Source of the DNA: Breviolum minutum Mf 1.05b.01
Taxonomy: Eukaryota; Sar; Dinophyceae; Suessiales; Symbiodiniaceae
Assembly (NCBI GenBank): GCA_000507305.1
Contig: DF239408.1
Coordinates: forward strand, 124,001-188,000
Length of the DNA: 64,000 bases
Reading direction: 5' to 3'
Shown: positions 1 to 11,761 of the stretch, piece by piece
Layout of the letters: each line of letters starts with the position of its first letter
Position numbering within the stretch: position 1 is the stretch's first letter
Program-made: the position numbers and the translations under genes
Notes under the pieces: model-generated
Seen by the model: only the letters and a program-made list of their open reading frames with translations
Databases searched by the model: none
What the model was told of the DNA's origin: nothing

Positions 1-589
1 TTGACTACTATGTATAGAACGCAAAAGATGTTATAATGTATACAGGAAATGATAAACATAGAATATGTACAGTAGTATCTTGTTTCGATTGGGTTGGCAC
101 TGGTCATCAGCATTCCATAAGCAGCCTGGATGGTGAGTTCTGTTCACATTAAACTTGATGTTGACATGGAAGACATCCCAAGTACATGGGAAATTGGTGA
201 CAAGCAAATGAGCAATTGAAAAAACCCTCTTACTTTCCATTGTTCTGGTTGTTGAATAGGGATCCTGATAATTATTTATTTCCGTCCCCACACAACTGGG
301 TAGTATAATCCCTTATGTAGCCCAAACAAACGGTTTTTTCATTGCTCAAATGAGCAAAACATGTTTTTCTGTTGCTGGCTATTAGTGAGCAGCCATGAGC
401 AGATGGGATGGCGAGCTTTTCCAAAATTGAATAAACCATATAAACCGCCGACGAAAAAAAATCAGATGTTGTTGGTTGTGGAAATTCTCCGGGTCATCAA
501 TGGCCTGAAATTGTGCCATCCAAGGTACACTCCCAAAGAAAGAACCGGCCTTTTTTTGGGTGGATTCTTAAGGGACAATGATGGTCTGG

Positions 590-690
590 GTGGTGGTTTC
601 AAAATATGTTTTATGTTCACCTCTACCTGGGGAAACGATCCAATTTGACGAGCATATTTTTTCAAATGGGTTGGTTCAACCACCAACTAG
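590..690. mobile_element. MITE, GGTGGTTTCAA family
   Basis: About 100 bp, GGTGGTTTCAAA...GGTTGGTTCAACCACCAACTAG with inner CACCTCTACCTGGGGAAACG. Further copies at 5850-5951, 17639-17732, 29926-30026, 38180-38276, 48401-48497, 54090-54187 and 58799-58896. Confidence 0.85.
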
Positions 691-783
691 ATGATGGTTA
701 ATAACCCTTTAAGAAGGCCTGGTGGGGGTTGGCATTTGGGATAACCCGGATACTTGTTCATGACAGTTAGGCTCCTACTACAG

Positions 784-827
784 GAAACTTGTCGACGCCA
801 TACCAAGCAATCAACAATCCAATCGTT
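784..827 (+). CDS. Candidate exon, unknown protein
   Basis: Lies between CTACTACAG| and a strong donor GTT|GTGAGT. In phase 1 it reads NLSTPYQAINNPIV. No homology recognised; too short to be sure. Confidence 0.35.
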
Positions 828-1443
828 GTGAGTGAACGGAGTGAACCGCTATTGGTTATTGTGGACATCTCAATAAAACCGCTTGGCATTATCCAGTTTG
901 TTACGGATCTTCAAAGATGTGTAGGTTCAAGGATTACGGATTGATATTAGACTTGGATTTTGTTTGTTTGTTTGATTGTTTTAAGTAAAGATTCTACCAT
1001 CGAATTGAATCATCATTCAAACACCAATTTGGTAGGAATATGTTCATAAATTTTCTGGACCAAACCTAAAACAAGCAAATCCAAGCTGTTCATCTGGGGA
1101 GTCCACAGAATCACCATTATTGCTGATATTCCTTTTGCTTAACCTTGGCCCCGCCATTCAAAGCAAAACCTTACTTCTATAAATCATCCCTTCAGTTTTG
1201 GAACCCAGTGTTTCATGCAAGATGGACCCCGTCACCAGTTTTACAGTAAGCTATAAATGGCGGGAAAATAATTGGGCAACTGTGATTGGAACCCTACTTA
1301 TACAGTTATGAATGGGGTGACATAACTCTTATAACTTATAACTTATAAGTACCCATTTATAAGGCCATTGATAGGGATTATATCTCCAATTTATAACTGG
1401 TTTTTGGCCCCATCTTGTGGGATTGTTGGCGAATCATGCCAAG
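828..1443. other. Non-coding stretch
   Basis: AT-rich sequence followed by a CTTATAAC...TTATAAGG inverted repeat (about 1250-1420). No coding signal seen. Confidence 0.5.
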
Positions 1444-1504
1444 GTTGGGTAGCGGACAATGCACGGAAATTGGATCTGCCACTGTGGCAAGCAGCACATC
1501 AACA
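1444..1504 (+). CDS. Candidate exon, unknown protein
   Basis: AG|G acceptor (TGCCAAG|GTT) and donor CAACA|GTGCGA. Phase 1 reading WVADNARKLDLPLWQAAHQ has natural amino-acid composition. Another frame (LGSGQCTEIGSATVASS...) is also open, so the frame is unsettled. Confidence 0.4.
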
Positions 1505-1668
1505 GTGCGAACAGTTTCTTTTCAGTTGAATCGAAGTGAGCAATGAAAAAAGGACCCCTGGTTGTTCCTTCCGGTTGCCTCTCCGCGCGCGCCGTCCCAA
1601 ACCCACCGGCCAAAGGTATTTCCTGTTTTTCTGTGTTTTTCTCACACAGGGCGCGTTTTTGTGTCCTA

Positions 1669-2137
1669 TAATGTAACTTGTGTTCCAAGCGCTACGGAAT
1701 GGACTGCTTCGGTACATACTTTACACATGCCCAAACCTGTAATGTAACTCGTGTTCAAAGTGCTACCGAATGGACTGCTGCGGTACATACTTTACACATG
1801 CCCAAACCTGTAATGTAACTCGTGTTCAAAGTGCTACGGAATGGACTGCTTCGGTACATACTTTACACATGTCCAAACCTGTAATGTAACTCGTGTTCAA
1901 AGTGCTACGGAATGGACTGCTTCGGTACATACTTTACACATGCCCAAACCTGTAATGTCACTCGTGGTCAAAGTGCTACAGAATGGACTGCTCCGGAACA
2001 TACTTTACACATGTCCAAACCTGTAATGTAACTCGTGTTCAAAGTGCTACGGAATGGACTGCTGCGGTACATACTCTACACATGTCCAAACCTGTAATGT
2101 AACTCGTGTTCAAAGTGCTACGGAATGGACTGCTGCA
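1669..2137. repeat. 71-bp tandem repeat, about 6.6 copies
   Basis: Unit starts at TAATGTAACTCGTGTTC; copy starts at 1669, 1740, 1811, 1882, 1953, 2024 and a partial at 2095, exactly 71 bases apart. Copies differ at a few positions. The unit length is not a multiple of three. The array ends at a candidate exon (2139). Confidence 0.97.
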
Positions 2138-2138
2138 G

Positions 2139-2210
2139 TTCTATCGCTCGAAGCGCATGGGACACATTGGCTATGATCCTGCTTGCTTTGGAAGTTTGAA
2201 GGATGACAAT
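2139..2210 (+). CDS. Candidate exon next to tandem array
   Basis: Begins right where the last 71-bp repeat copy diverges (CTGCTGCAG|TTC). Reads FYRSKRMGHIGYDPACFGSL then KDDN; a GC donor (AAT|GCCTGG) is possible before an in-frame TGA at 2226. Natural composition, no family recognised. Confidence 0.4.
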
Positions 2211-2510
2211 GCCTGGCTTTGGCTATGAACAAAAGGCGCTTCGCGCGCGGACAACCATCCGAAACGTTGTTTGGGGTATACGTTGGGGATGAACAAATTA
2301 CCCCCCAAGCCTGAGTATCTAATAGCTCGATCGCAACTTAGGGGTGCGTTGGTAAGGTCCCATTCAACTTTTGTGATGGATACTTTCTTTTCTGAAAGGT
2401 GAGGGGGATCAAGTTGCTCACGTTAATGATGTTCATCAAATCACAGGAATTGTTCAGGAAATCAGGAACCAAATATCACAGAGAACATTCACCCCACCCC
2501 CAAACCCCTG

Positions 2511-2602
2511 CCTGAAATAAGTATATAGCCCTGAAATAAGGGAAATAACACTAAGATAAGCCTGAAATAACACGGAAATAAGGTTTTTGGGAAATAACAA
2601 TA
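2511..2602. repeat. Degenerate GAAATAA-type short repeat
   Basis: Six or so irregular copies of (CCT)GAAATAA(G/C) in 90 bases. Confidence 0.7.
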
Positions 2603-3502
2603 GGGACTCAGGAACCAATCACTTATGGGAAATGCAACCCTCAACAGGATGCTGCTTCGCCACCAGGGTCATGAACTATTTTTAAGCTCACAAATTCCGA
2701 ACGAAACATTTACTTCCTACTGCTACTGAGAGGGGGATCATCCCAAAGGATTCCCTAGGCTTTGATGTTTTAGGATCGATTTATCGTATATTTACCTTAA
2801 CTAATTTACCATAAATATATAGGTAAATATATAGCTAACATTGATCTTATGGGCACACGGTACACTATGAAGTAAAGGCTTCTGGTGGCAAAACAGGCGT
2901 TACGTACGGTAAAATGGCCACCGGGCATCCCAAGATCTAATCGTCACTTTCAGCTGGTACTGGGTTTTGCTACAATCTTAGCTGATATGGCTATGCTAAG
3001 AAGACGCTAAGAAGAGATGCGGGAAAAGAAAATACTACTGTCACTCTGAGGGGTTTTCACATCCCCAAAAATTTCACCAATTCACCTTCGCTTTATTACC
3101 AACCTCAAAAATTGTTGATTGTTGATCAAGAAAACAAAATCCTGTTCGAACCACCTGACATTCCCATATGTATGATACATTCGTGGTAGATAATGGAACA
3201 TTCTCCATCTCATCAACTGGTTTCCCCCGATTTCCGCGGCATCAGAAGAATGGGGCCCCCGAGAACCTGTCGGGTACGTGGATGCAAATCCCTAGTGAGA
3301 CACATGTATGCAACTGGGTTGCTTTGTCGGGTCATTACAACTACTTGGAGGATCATCCCATGACTTGCAAGTGTTTAATTTGCCCTAAGTAGGCTTAGTC
3401 TAGCTATAAATGGTGGAAGTAACCCCCTTTAAACAAACCACGTATCCTGTGTGGAGGCCCATCCTCTAAGTCGCCGAAACGTCGCAACGTCGGTAGTCCC
3501 AG

Positions 3503-3650
3503 GTTGGCCAAAACGTCCAGCCCGTGGCGTTACCCTGTGAGCTGCGGTCGCTTTGAAGTGAAAACTGGCAGCAGAGCACCCATCTTCATGAAAGCGAAGA
3601 TTACCACTACCATGGCGTCTTGGAGAAGAAAGTCAGCTGCAAGATGGGCC
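3503..3650 (+). CDS. Coding-like region with in-frame stop
   Basis: GC-rich, repeat-free stretch. One frame reads VGQNVQPVALPCELR (after AG|GTT, possible donor CG|GTCGCT at 3547), then one TGA, then SENWQQSTHLHESEDYHYHG and VLEKKVSCKMG. Either two exons very close together or a decayed gene; other frames are also open. Confidence 0.3.
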
Positions 3651-5684
3651 AAAAAAAAGCCAGTTATAAATGGGGGGTTATAGGTTATAGTCCCTACTAA
3701 GTAGGATTATAAATCATCACAGTTGTCCATTTATTCATAAGGCCAATTTGTAGGGAGGCCCATATAACTCCATTGTTTTAAACTGGTAGGGTTTCCATCT
3801 TGTAGGGAAAGTGGGGGCGATTTTTTGGACAAAAAACTTGGGGGATTGTACCTTGGTGTACCTCCCCCACCACCCAGTAAGATCGGCTCAAAATGTAAAG
3901 GTCATTTTGGGTGGTGACGAACCATCATCCATTACCACTCACTTATAAATAGAGATTATATGGAGACATTGCAAGGATCTATCCATACCACCCACTCACT
4001 TATAAATAGAGATTATGTATGGAGACATTACAAAGATCTAATCTTTGTTAACCAATCACTATTGTATCGATGTAGTAGAGTTGTCTTTTTTGTTTTATTC
4101 GGCTAGCATGACATACTGTTGATGGCTGAAATCCTGCACCAGTTGATAAGGTAGTTTATTTCATTATTTACATAATGAACTTTGACTTGCCACTGTTACT
4201 GGGTAGGGGATAGATCCAATCCATCCCGGATGCTCCGATGGATTATTTCCCTACATGAACGGTCACGAAATGGCCACATGGAGCATCTGGGATGAGTCAG
4301 GCAATTGTTTTTCTCCCGTATACCCTGGGCTTCCAAAGACCTTAGGTTTGGAGGTATGGCTGGAACCCCCCAAAACCTACCCTGTTACCCTACCCAGACC
4401 AAACCTGAGCAGGTCTGACTGGAAAGGATTTTCATCATCCTAGCATGCCAAACCCTCCAGATTTGCTGCTATTGAAGATGATTTTCCCATTTCCAGATTT
4501 TTTTTCATGTTCACCCCTATTTGGGGGAGATTCCCATTTTGACAAATATGTTCAACTGGGATGAAACCACCAACTAGGTTCAGTGTGATACACGTGACCG
4601 ATTCCGCCAAGGAAGAATTTGGTGAATCTTTTCGAGTAGGTTTCCTTGAAGCCAAAAAAAAGGGGGTGTTTTTTTTTCAGGTATGGATGTTTTGGTTGGC
4701 GTTGGGTAAGAACGAAAGGAAACTTTGTTGGCCATCTTCCAACAAAAAGATGTCACTATTTTTTGTGAAAAAGTCTTGCGGTTACTACAGTATTATTTGT
4801 TGATTGTTTGTTGAGTATTATGTTATTTGTATGATTATTGTTTGTTATCATTGAATATGATTGTTATGACTACTACGATTTATGAGTATTGATTTGCATT
4901 ACATACATTTATTTAGTTATTATTGTTAGGATTTCACCCCTGACCTAAATGACCCCAAACAACCAGGGTTCGTTTCACAGTTCATCTTATGAAACCCTGG
5001 TTGCTTAGGGAAAAAGCAGGAGCCATTTTTTCTTGGCTTACAAAGTTTACTAAAAAATACAACATGGGCAGCAAGTTCAAGCAAGTATCCATTTTATAAG
5101 CCTTATTATTGAAATAATCCCTGTAAGAAACAAGGTGCAGTGTTTCTCATTTATAATGTCTTGGTCGTTTTTTAGTTCGAGTCCAATGGGATGCATTACA
5201 ATTTCGTCAAATCATGGATAGCTTTTGACTTTTTTCTTGATGTTTTGGTTCACCTCTGCGGAAATGATCCAATTGATTTTTCCGTCGTCCCCCGAAAGAA
5301 TTGGTATAGATTTAGTGATTTAGGTGCTGCTTTCTTCGCTTGGGAATTCTTTGGCTCCCCGAAACATTTCTTTGTGGGATTATATAAATGGTTCCCGCAA
5401 AAGTCGGGTCCTGGACACATGAGTGAGTTTATTTTTCGAAAAAATGGCTCTGGAGGATAAACTCACCTTAGGCTTTTTGGAAAAATGCATCAGTTCAGAA
5501 TCCAAGAGTGGGATCCGGGATTGAAGATTCTTGTGGAGCAAAAAAAATCCGCTTCAACTTGTTGTTTGGAAAAAAAACCTCCCTAAGATTAATCTATATT
5601 CCTGAAACTTGGTGTTTGGTAGATTACTTTCTCTTTTGGGTCTTGGGTCTATTTTCATGGGCGTTGACCGTTAGCTTTAGGCAG

Positions 5685-5762
5685 GGCGTTGACCGTTCGG
5701 GTTATCTTCGCTGGCATAGCCGCCTTTTCCGGGAAAATGGAACATGCAACGAGTCGATTGTT
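5685..5762 (+). CDS. Candidate exon, unknown protein
   Basis: TAGGCAG|GGC acceptor and donor ATTGTT|GTAGAT, phase 0 on both sides, 26 codons beginning GVDRSGYLRWHSRLFRENGT and ending CNESIV. Strong coding look, no family recognised. The 12-mer GCGTTGACCGTT occurs twice 25 bases apart across its start. Confidence 0.55.
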
Positions 5763-6410
5763 GTAGATAACTTGCCTGCTAAGTAATATTCATTCCACTG
5801 ATGCTCTGTATAGCATATCACATGGCATAGCATAATAGCATATCATATACTAGCTGGTGGTTTCAAAAACGTTTTAGTTTCATCCCTACTTGGGGACATG
5901 ATCCAATTTTCACTAATATGTTTCAACTGGGTTGGTTCAACCACCAACCAGTATAGCGATTTCACCAAGCAATTCCACCTCAATGAGGTGACAAAAATGT
6001 GGGTCGTTTTCCCCCCCCCACACGATGACGCCTTATGGTAAGGGATAATGGTTAGTCTCCACAATCTCTGAACAATGCCGGCTATTTCCTGGGGCTGGGG
6101 GGGAAACGTGGCATTGGGGGGAGGGTGAGATTCTGCCCATTTTCAGGTGAGCAATGAAAAAAGGGCAACTGGTTGTTTAGGTCATAATAAGTCATGACAT
6201 AATAAGGATTCCGGAATTAAACAACCCGTATTTCATGGATCCTTACAACTCATAATGGTTTACTATATTCCCCACCAAAACTGGGTAATATTTTCATCCC
6301 CTTATGTGCCGCCCTAAACCTCAGGGTGCTTTTTTTTTCGTAAGCTCAAATTCCAAGGACAAGCCTTTGATGATGATGAGGAGTCCTATTTCTGGGCCGT
6401 TAGTCCACAG

Positions 6411-6445
6411 GTGCCCCCGGTGCGACTTGAGAGGGGCCCTGCTCA
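6411..6445 (+). CDS. Weak candidate exon
   Basis: TTAGTCCACAG|GTG and donor CTCA|GTGACA; reads VPPVRLERGPA. Its exit phase (2) does not fit the neighbouring candidates, and an overlapping choice just upstream (DKPLMMMRSPISG, donor GTTAGT at 6399) is equally possible. Confidence 0.25.
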
Positions 6446-6982
6446 GTGACAGGCCAGTGATGTAGTGAGATGACGTTTTTTGCTGGGATGTTTTTTGTTT
6501 GAAAAGACCGGGATGATGTTTAACATGGGATTCATGGCCAGTGATTTTACCAGTTGGTAGTAAGTAGGAATGGTTTTTGTTGCCCTTTGCTAATCGAACA
6601 TAGCGAGAGAAAGCCCCAGCAACACAAAATACCACCCCAAAAAAAAGAAAGGTTGACAAAACCGGCAAAAAAAAGTCGGGGAAGAAAAACGTGATTAGTC
6701 ATTAGATGAAGGTTTGGAAGATGATGCTCGTGTTGAAAATGCTGTTTTTCAGGTTCCATGTTTATTTTTTTGGGAGTATCATGTTAGTTTTCATGATAGT
6801 ATACATCTGGATAAATTATAGCGACCTCAGCCGAGGTCACCCCCCAAAAAGATGGTGAAGCAAGGGAAATCCCTCCAAAATCCTCTTAGTTTTGGTTTAG
6901 GAATGATAGTAATTTGCCCAGATACTGTATATGCTTGTCGCTGAATCCTGGGGTCCTGATTCTCCAAATTTTGGACCTCCAG

Positions 6983-7048
6983 GCTGGCGCTATGATTGAG
7001 GTAGCCTTCACGGAGGTACCGGCGACAACAACAAACCAGGAATGGAAC
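6983..7048 (+). CDS. Candidate exon, unknown protein
   Basis: Good acceptor (TTGGACCTCCAG|GCT) and donor AAC|GTATGC; phase 0 on both sides. Twenty-two codons starting AGAMIEVAFTEVPA and ending TTTNQEWN. No family recognised. Phase-compatible with 5685-5762 upstream. Confidence 0.55.
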
Positions 7049-7387
7049 GTATGCCTCGCACAATGATGGGGTTTTATCACAACACAACTAGGGTCTGAGA
7101 AAATGGAAGTGGCATTAATACTAAACTGTTGATGGCTGAAATCCCACGTTTAGTGATGTTGGGTAGATTATTCTTTATGATTTACTAAGTGTTATAGATC
7201 CCAGGTGGTGCAGGATTTTCGTCCATCAACAGTAATACACCCTCCAAAACTAAGAGCTCTTGGAAAAGATGGGAAAGAAAGAGTCTCTCCTTTTTTCTTT
7301 GACTCGTAGTTTGCAGCAGATAGATATCTCCAATCTATCACCAGGATTATACCACAGGCTTTTCGTCAATTGTGGCAACCACCATGA

Positions 7388-7579
7388 CCAGCACCAGCAC
7401 AACCACAACAACAACCACAACAACAACTACAACAACAACAACAACAACAAGAACCACCACCACAACCAGAACAACTCCCCACACCACGACATGACTTCTA
7501 CACCACGCCCAACCTGGTGTGGTGCCAGGGTGCTCGAGGACGTCATGCTTCCCTCGGCAAGTGGCTTTCAAAGCTGCTG
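7388..7579 (+). CDS. Pro/Gln-rich exon with CAA repeat
   Basis: A (CAA)n-type tract (about 7400-7450) is read as poly-Gln in the frame PAPAQPQQQPQQQ..., which continues without a break into EPPPQPEQLPTPRHDFY, TTPNLVWCQGARGRHASL and GKWLSKLL, then donor CTG|GTGAAG. The non-repetitive second half looks clearly coding. A TGA at 7385-7387 bounds the frame on the left; the true acceptor or a repeat-length change could lie around 7361-7390. The other two frames give poly-His/Asn and poly-Thr. A low-complexity linker in a regulatory protein is a reasonable guess. Confidence 0.55.
7395..7452. repeat. (CAA)n microsatellite
   Basis: Imperfect CAA/CCACAA triplet tract, read as Gln/Pro in the exon 7388-7579. 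Confidence 0.9.
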
Positions 7580-7921
7580 GTGAAGACGGGATCCAAGGCG
7601 CTCAACACAAGAAAAACGGAGAAAGAAAATGATGTGAATCTTCTGTTTGGATTACTTCAGTTAACTTGCTTTAATTTGCAACTTCAGTTAAAAGGGTGTT
7701 TTTACTTTGGGTTAAACCCCCCCAAAAAAAAGATTAACATGTCCCCCCCCCCCAAAAAAAAAGGACCATGTTGAAAGGAATGGGACAAGTTAGTTTTCGA
7801 GTGAGTATATCTTCGTGCCGGATAAATCTTCACCTTGTGAAGCTTCATTGGGTCCCCGCAAAGATAGACCTCATCCGCAGTGAAGTTTCGGGTTTTGCGT
7901 TTCGTGTGGTTGCTTTTTTCA

Positions 7922-7954
7922 AGGGACACTTCTTCGTTGGGTGAATCATCTTAC
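7922..7954 (+). CDS. Weak candidate exon
   Basis: Very good pyrimidine tract (GGTTGCTTTTTTCAAG|GGA) and donor TAC|GTGGGT. In phase 2 it reads DTSSLGESSY. Too short to trust. Confidence 0.25.
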
Positions 7955-8610
7955 GTGGGTAAATCTTCACATTTGAATGGAATCATTGAGATGTGTTTGT
8001 CACAAAAAATCATCACTGAAGCTCTGGATTCCTTTTTTAATCAATTATATATAGACTGTAAGCTTTATAGGGTGAGTACAGGGTGGTTAATTTCATGTTT
8101 GATTTTTACCCCTTAGTCTACTTTGATGACTATTTTGTCCAGATGGGTTGATTCAATCACCAACTGAGAAAAAAACGACGAAAAATCACTCATCACCTCA
8201 GTATTTTAATGGATAGTGTGTTTGTTCAGGCCAAAAAGATGTTAATGGATAATATATTTGTTTAACGAATCATATTTTCTAAACCTGGATGCTCCTTTTT
8301 TTGTTGGCCTAAAAAAGATTACCCATGTCAAGGCTCCATTGGAAAAAAAGATTGCTTAAGAAGCCAGAAAAAAAATCCCCTAAAAAGGTTCAATGAGGTC
8401 ACAGCGGTGACCTGGTAATTTTTTAACAGAAAATGAACGGCGAAAAAACCCAACAAAATGAGGGTTCAAGGTGGGGGCCTGTCAACAGTTCAGTTTTAAG
8501 TAGGGTTTTAACTCCTTTTGTGGGGGTGAAATAACTCCAGTTACCCGTTCATCAGGCCATTTCTAGGGGCCGCATTCACCACATGTACAACTGGGTTTCC
8601 CACCTTGCAG

Positions 8611-8714
8611 GTGCTTTTGCCGTTAGGTTTTCGGGGGATGGGGCAACTCGCATTCCAAGTGTAATGCCGGATGATACCGGAAGAGCTGATCCTCCCTTTG
8701 CAGTTAAGTTGATT
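8611..8714 (+). CDS. Candidate exon, unknown protein
   Basis: Acceptor CACCTTGCAG|GTG and a consensus donor ATT|GTGAGT. In phase 1 (exit phase 0) it reads AFAVRFSGDGATRIPSVM, PDDTGRADPPFAVKLI. Natural composition, no family recognised. Confidence 0.5.
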
Positions 8715-9019
8715 GTGAGTTTTTGTTCAACTTGTGTGCATATATGTTTTTTGATTTACTTTCTTAAAGTTCTGGGATGTCCAAGGCTTTCTTAAAAAAG
8801 GTTATTGCTACCCACTTACTACATCCTTCACCATTCAATGGCCAGTCAACCCATCCCAACACAAAACTCACACACCCATACCCAGAAATAGCCCTTCTCG
8901 TTAAAAACTTATTAACCATTGGTTTCCCTTAAGAAGGTCCTATGAAACCCATGTTTTTGTGTCATTAACCATAGAATCCTCGACCCGTCCAACCCCCCGT
9001 GTCCAACACACCCAACACG

Positions 9020-9095
9020 CCCAAGCAACCTGCAGCACCACCCGCACCACTGTGACAGGATCGACCCTCAGATCAGTTGGAACAAGGACAGTTGA
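9020..9095 (+). CDS. Weak coding-like patch
   Basis: Short GC-richer patch between MITEs. One frame reads SNLQHHPHHCDRIDPQISWN, another TCSTTRTTVTGSTLRSVGT. No clear AG|G start. Listed only because it stands out from the repeat background. Confidence 0.2.
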
Positions 9096-9481
9096 AGGTG
9101 GCACAATGGATTGACGCTTGGAATTATAGTGACCTTTTTGGGATGGTGAAAACGTGACCCTTTTTGGGATGGTTAAGTGACCTCAGTGACCTCCAAGGGG
9201 ATTTAAAAAAATCGCTTTTTGAATCACCTGGCCCAAAATTCATGTGTTTATGATGCATGTACTGTATGTGTCTTTTTGTGGGGACTCAACCAAGTTGATT
9301 TTTGTTAGTGCCAAGGGTACTGTAAGAAATCACATCATCTTTCTTTATTTTGCACCGAAGCAACTTGTGTTTTTTTCTTGTGTCCGAATTCGGGATGCGA
9401 AACCCTTCCCCCGCACCTTGCCAAAAATTGCATCCTGGGATGGGGTGCATTTCGCCATCCGCATACCAAGTTCTTTGATGA

Positions 9482-9588
9482 TACTGTTGATGGAAGCAAT
9501 CCTGCACCACGTGATAGGTAGTTGATCCCATTATTTACAAGGTTTTTTTTATCCCAGGTGGTGCAGGATTTCTTCCATCAACAGTATT
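9482..9588. mobile_element. MITE, ACTGTTGATGGAA family
   Basis: TACTGTTGATGGAAGCAATC with CTGCACCACG on the left and complement on the right. Others at 7125-7233, 28013-28117, 40979-41082, 43103-43218; halves at 4120-4150 and 16190-16273. Confidence 0.85.
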
Positions 9589-9794
9589 GTTGAAGCGGTT
9601 CATCGAAACATGCCCCGAAAGTGTTGATGAAATTACACTCCCTGAAACTAACAGCCCAAGCCACTGAAAATGGATGGTTGGAAGACGATCCTTTTTTTGG
9701 GGGGGACCCGGCCTATTTCTAGGGACAAACCTTTAGTTTTACCCTTCTACCTGACTCCTGGAATCTGATGATGGTCTGGGTGCCAGCAATCAAC

Positions 9795-10360
9795 CATCTG
9801 TGAAACCAACCGAAAGCGCACAACGTGCGCCGTGATGATGGCACCGTGGGTCGAAATCAATCAGCACCTAAAGTTCAGCTCCCAGCGGTCCGAAGCACAG
9901 CCGTCCAGTTGCAGAATCGGACCGCCAGGGCACAGGGATTCGTCCTCAAGGAGGAATTTGATGGGTTTCTTGCTGAAGCTCCAGACGCAGGCTTTTTTCG
10001 ACCCGCCGGAGCTCTAAAATGAGTGATGCTTCAGCCAAAATGGTTATTGGGTCTTATGCCATTCAGGCCAAGCTGCTGATTGATCTCCATGGTCACTTTA
10101 GGAATCTGCCAAGGTGTGCGAGGTGGGAAGTGTGAAGAAACGTCAGGCTGAGGCAATCAGTGCTGCAGGCAGCACGAGCAGTTCATTACACTCTGATCAA
10201 TTTCAGGCTCCTGATAGCCAAATTCTCCGGCAAATCCAGCGTAAGTTGCGCTCTGACTTCAGTGCTGCAGCGGACGTGTTGGCTACAAACTTGCGGCGCA
10301 TGTCTGTGGTGGAGGTGGTTGAGCTTCAGGGGCAATGTTGTGGGGCAAGCTTGTGAAACC
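9795..10360 (+). pseudogene. Frame-broken coding region, unknown protein
   Basis: About 570 bp of repeat-free, GC-rich sequence with coding-like frames that switch: NQSAPKVQLPAVRSTAV...EEFDGFLAEAPDAG, stop, then KMVIGSYAIQAKLLIDLHGH in another frame, then KKRQAEAISAAGSTSSS...LRQIQRKLRSDFSAAADVL in a third. Two frameshifts would explain it as a decayed intronless copy. A cluster of exons with introns of 40-50 bases, ending at a strong donor (CCAGC|GTAAGT, 10241), is the alternative. No family recognised. Confidence 0.4.
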
Positions 10361-11573
10361 ATCCTCAACAAGCTGACCTGCAGACACCTCAGAAGCAGGT
10401 CACCAAGAATTATCGTGGACCATTTTTTAAGGCCATTTGGAAGGGGGCTTTACTTTGCCCAATCCTTAGGGGACAACAACCATCACCATGGTTATTTTCA
10501 CCACTTACATCTGTCCTGGGATGATCCTCCAAGTATAGACCTTGGGTGCGTGCGGCCCCGTTCCCCAGGGGTGGTCATCATTCCAGGGAAGGGATAGGGA
10601 AGGGGGAGAATCCAATGTTATTTTTGTTGATTTTGGGAACTTTTTTTTGGTTTTTCTATGGTTGAAAAATTGGAGGTTTGGGACGTTTCAGGTGGGGGCT
10701 GGGCAGCTGGGCTGTCCCTGCATAAGGAATCCCTAAGAGTCAAATTGGCCCACCAAACAAGAGGGGTGACTTGACTCTGGGTTAGGGCCCTTTTTTAATT
10801 CATCAAATAACTTCGGGAAGAGTTGAACTACTGAAACAACAGCCACTACTAAATTGTGGGAATTGAGGGTAGATGAAGAGTTCACCAACTAATGGGTAGT
10901 GGTTGAAGGCCCGGTTATTTGGATTCCGCAGGGATCCCCGAAAATGACATGTTACTCTTTACATCCAATTGTTCTGGCTGGCTAATAGGGGTCCTTACCA
11001 TGGCTTCATACAACGCCCCCAAAAAGCTGGATTTCATCCCCCATAATCAAAATAACAAGGTTCGGGATCACAATTATTAGGATCCGTATGAGACAGCCAG
11101 TATAATTTGAAAAGTAAGAGTTGTTTTGCATATAGTGGCTCAAATGTGATCAAATGTGTTTCCGTTTGTTGATTTTATGTTTTTGTTTGTTGATTTTATG
11201 TTGATTTTATAATGGAATGTCATAAGGGTTTTGAACGTTGCTCATCTGACGCGTCAGTCTCTAAACTCCACCCAAAAATGACGAAATTTGGTGAATTGAT
11301 ACCACAAATGAAGGGTTTTTTTATAATGGTTTCTCCTTCATTTTTGATATCTATGTTGAATTTCAGGGTGGATAAGTTGTTTTATCCCCCATTTTGCGAA
11401 AAAATGCAAAGAACCTTTCTTCAAGTTCCCGCCTTAATGCTGAACATGCCGCCAGCCAAAAACGCACTCCCAACGCAGTCATGCGGGTTTATGTACCCAT
11501 TATATTATAAGGATTCCATGGGTTTTTTTCCAGTTGGATGACCTGACCCCTCAAAAAGGACTTTAGACCCTCA

Positions 11574-11722
11574 CTTGGAGGATCATCCCAGGACTTGTAA
11601 AGTAGTCAGGTTCACCCCCATTTAAAAGTCATTTAAATTCCATTTGGTAGGGGTCCCACAACCCAATCCCTAGGGGACAACAACGATCACCATGGTTATC
11701 AGTCCTGGGATGATCCTCCAAG
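11574..11722. mobile_element. MITE, CTTGGAGGATC family
   Basis: 149 bp with terminal inverted repeats of about 22 bp, CTTGGAGGATCATCCCAGG at the left and its complement at the right. Same family, complete or nearly so, at 14166-14298, 21325-21459, 23397-23531, 36417-36545, 46449-46605 and 59171-59313. Confidence 0.9.
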
Positions 11723-11761
11723 TAGATGACATGTTGAATTTTGGTTCTCCAAAACACCGAG

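Larger units (their letters stand above)
2211..5684. other. Repeat-rich stretch, mostly non-coding
   Basis: Short GAAATAA repeats, a TATAAC-type inverted repeat (3656-3800), two copies of ACCACCCACTCACTTATAAA near 3935-4020, half MITEs at 3341-3385, 4120-4150 and 4474-4577. Only 3503-3650 looks coding. Confidence 0.5.

Noticed and set aside
1669-2137. CRISPR-like array
   Set aside because: Repeats are head-to-tail without spacers, in a eukaryotic context.
7347-7571. Minus-strand ORF rich in Val (hydrophobic)
   Set aside because: Antisense of the CAA repeat; composition comes from the microsatellite.
9985-10020. Overlapping stop/start (AAATGAGTG) as in bacterial operons
   Set aside because: The context is eukaryotic with frame-broken coding; overlap is best read as a frameshift.
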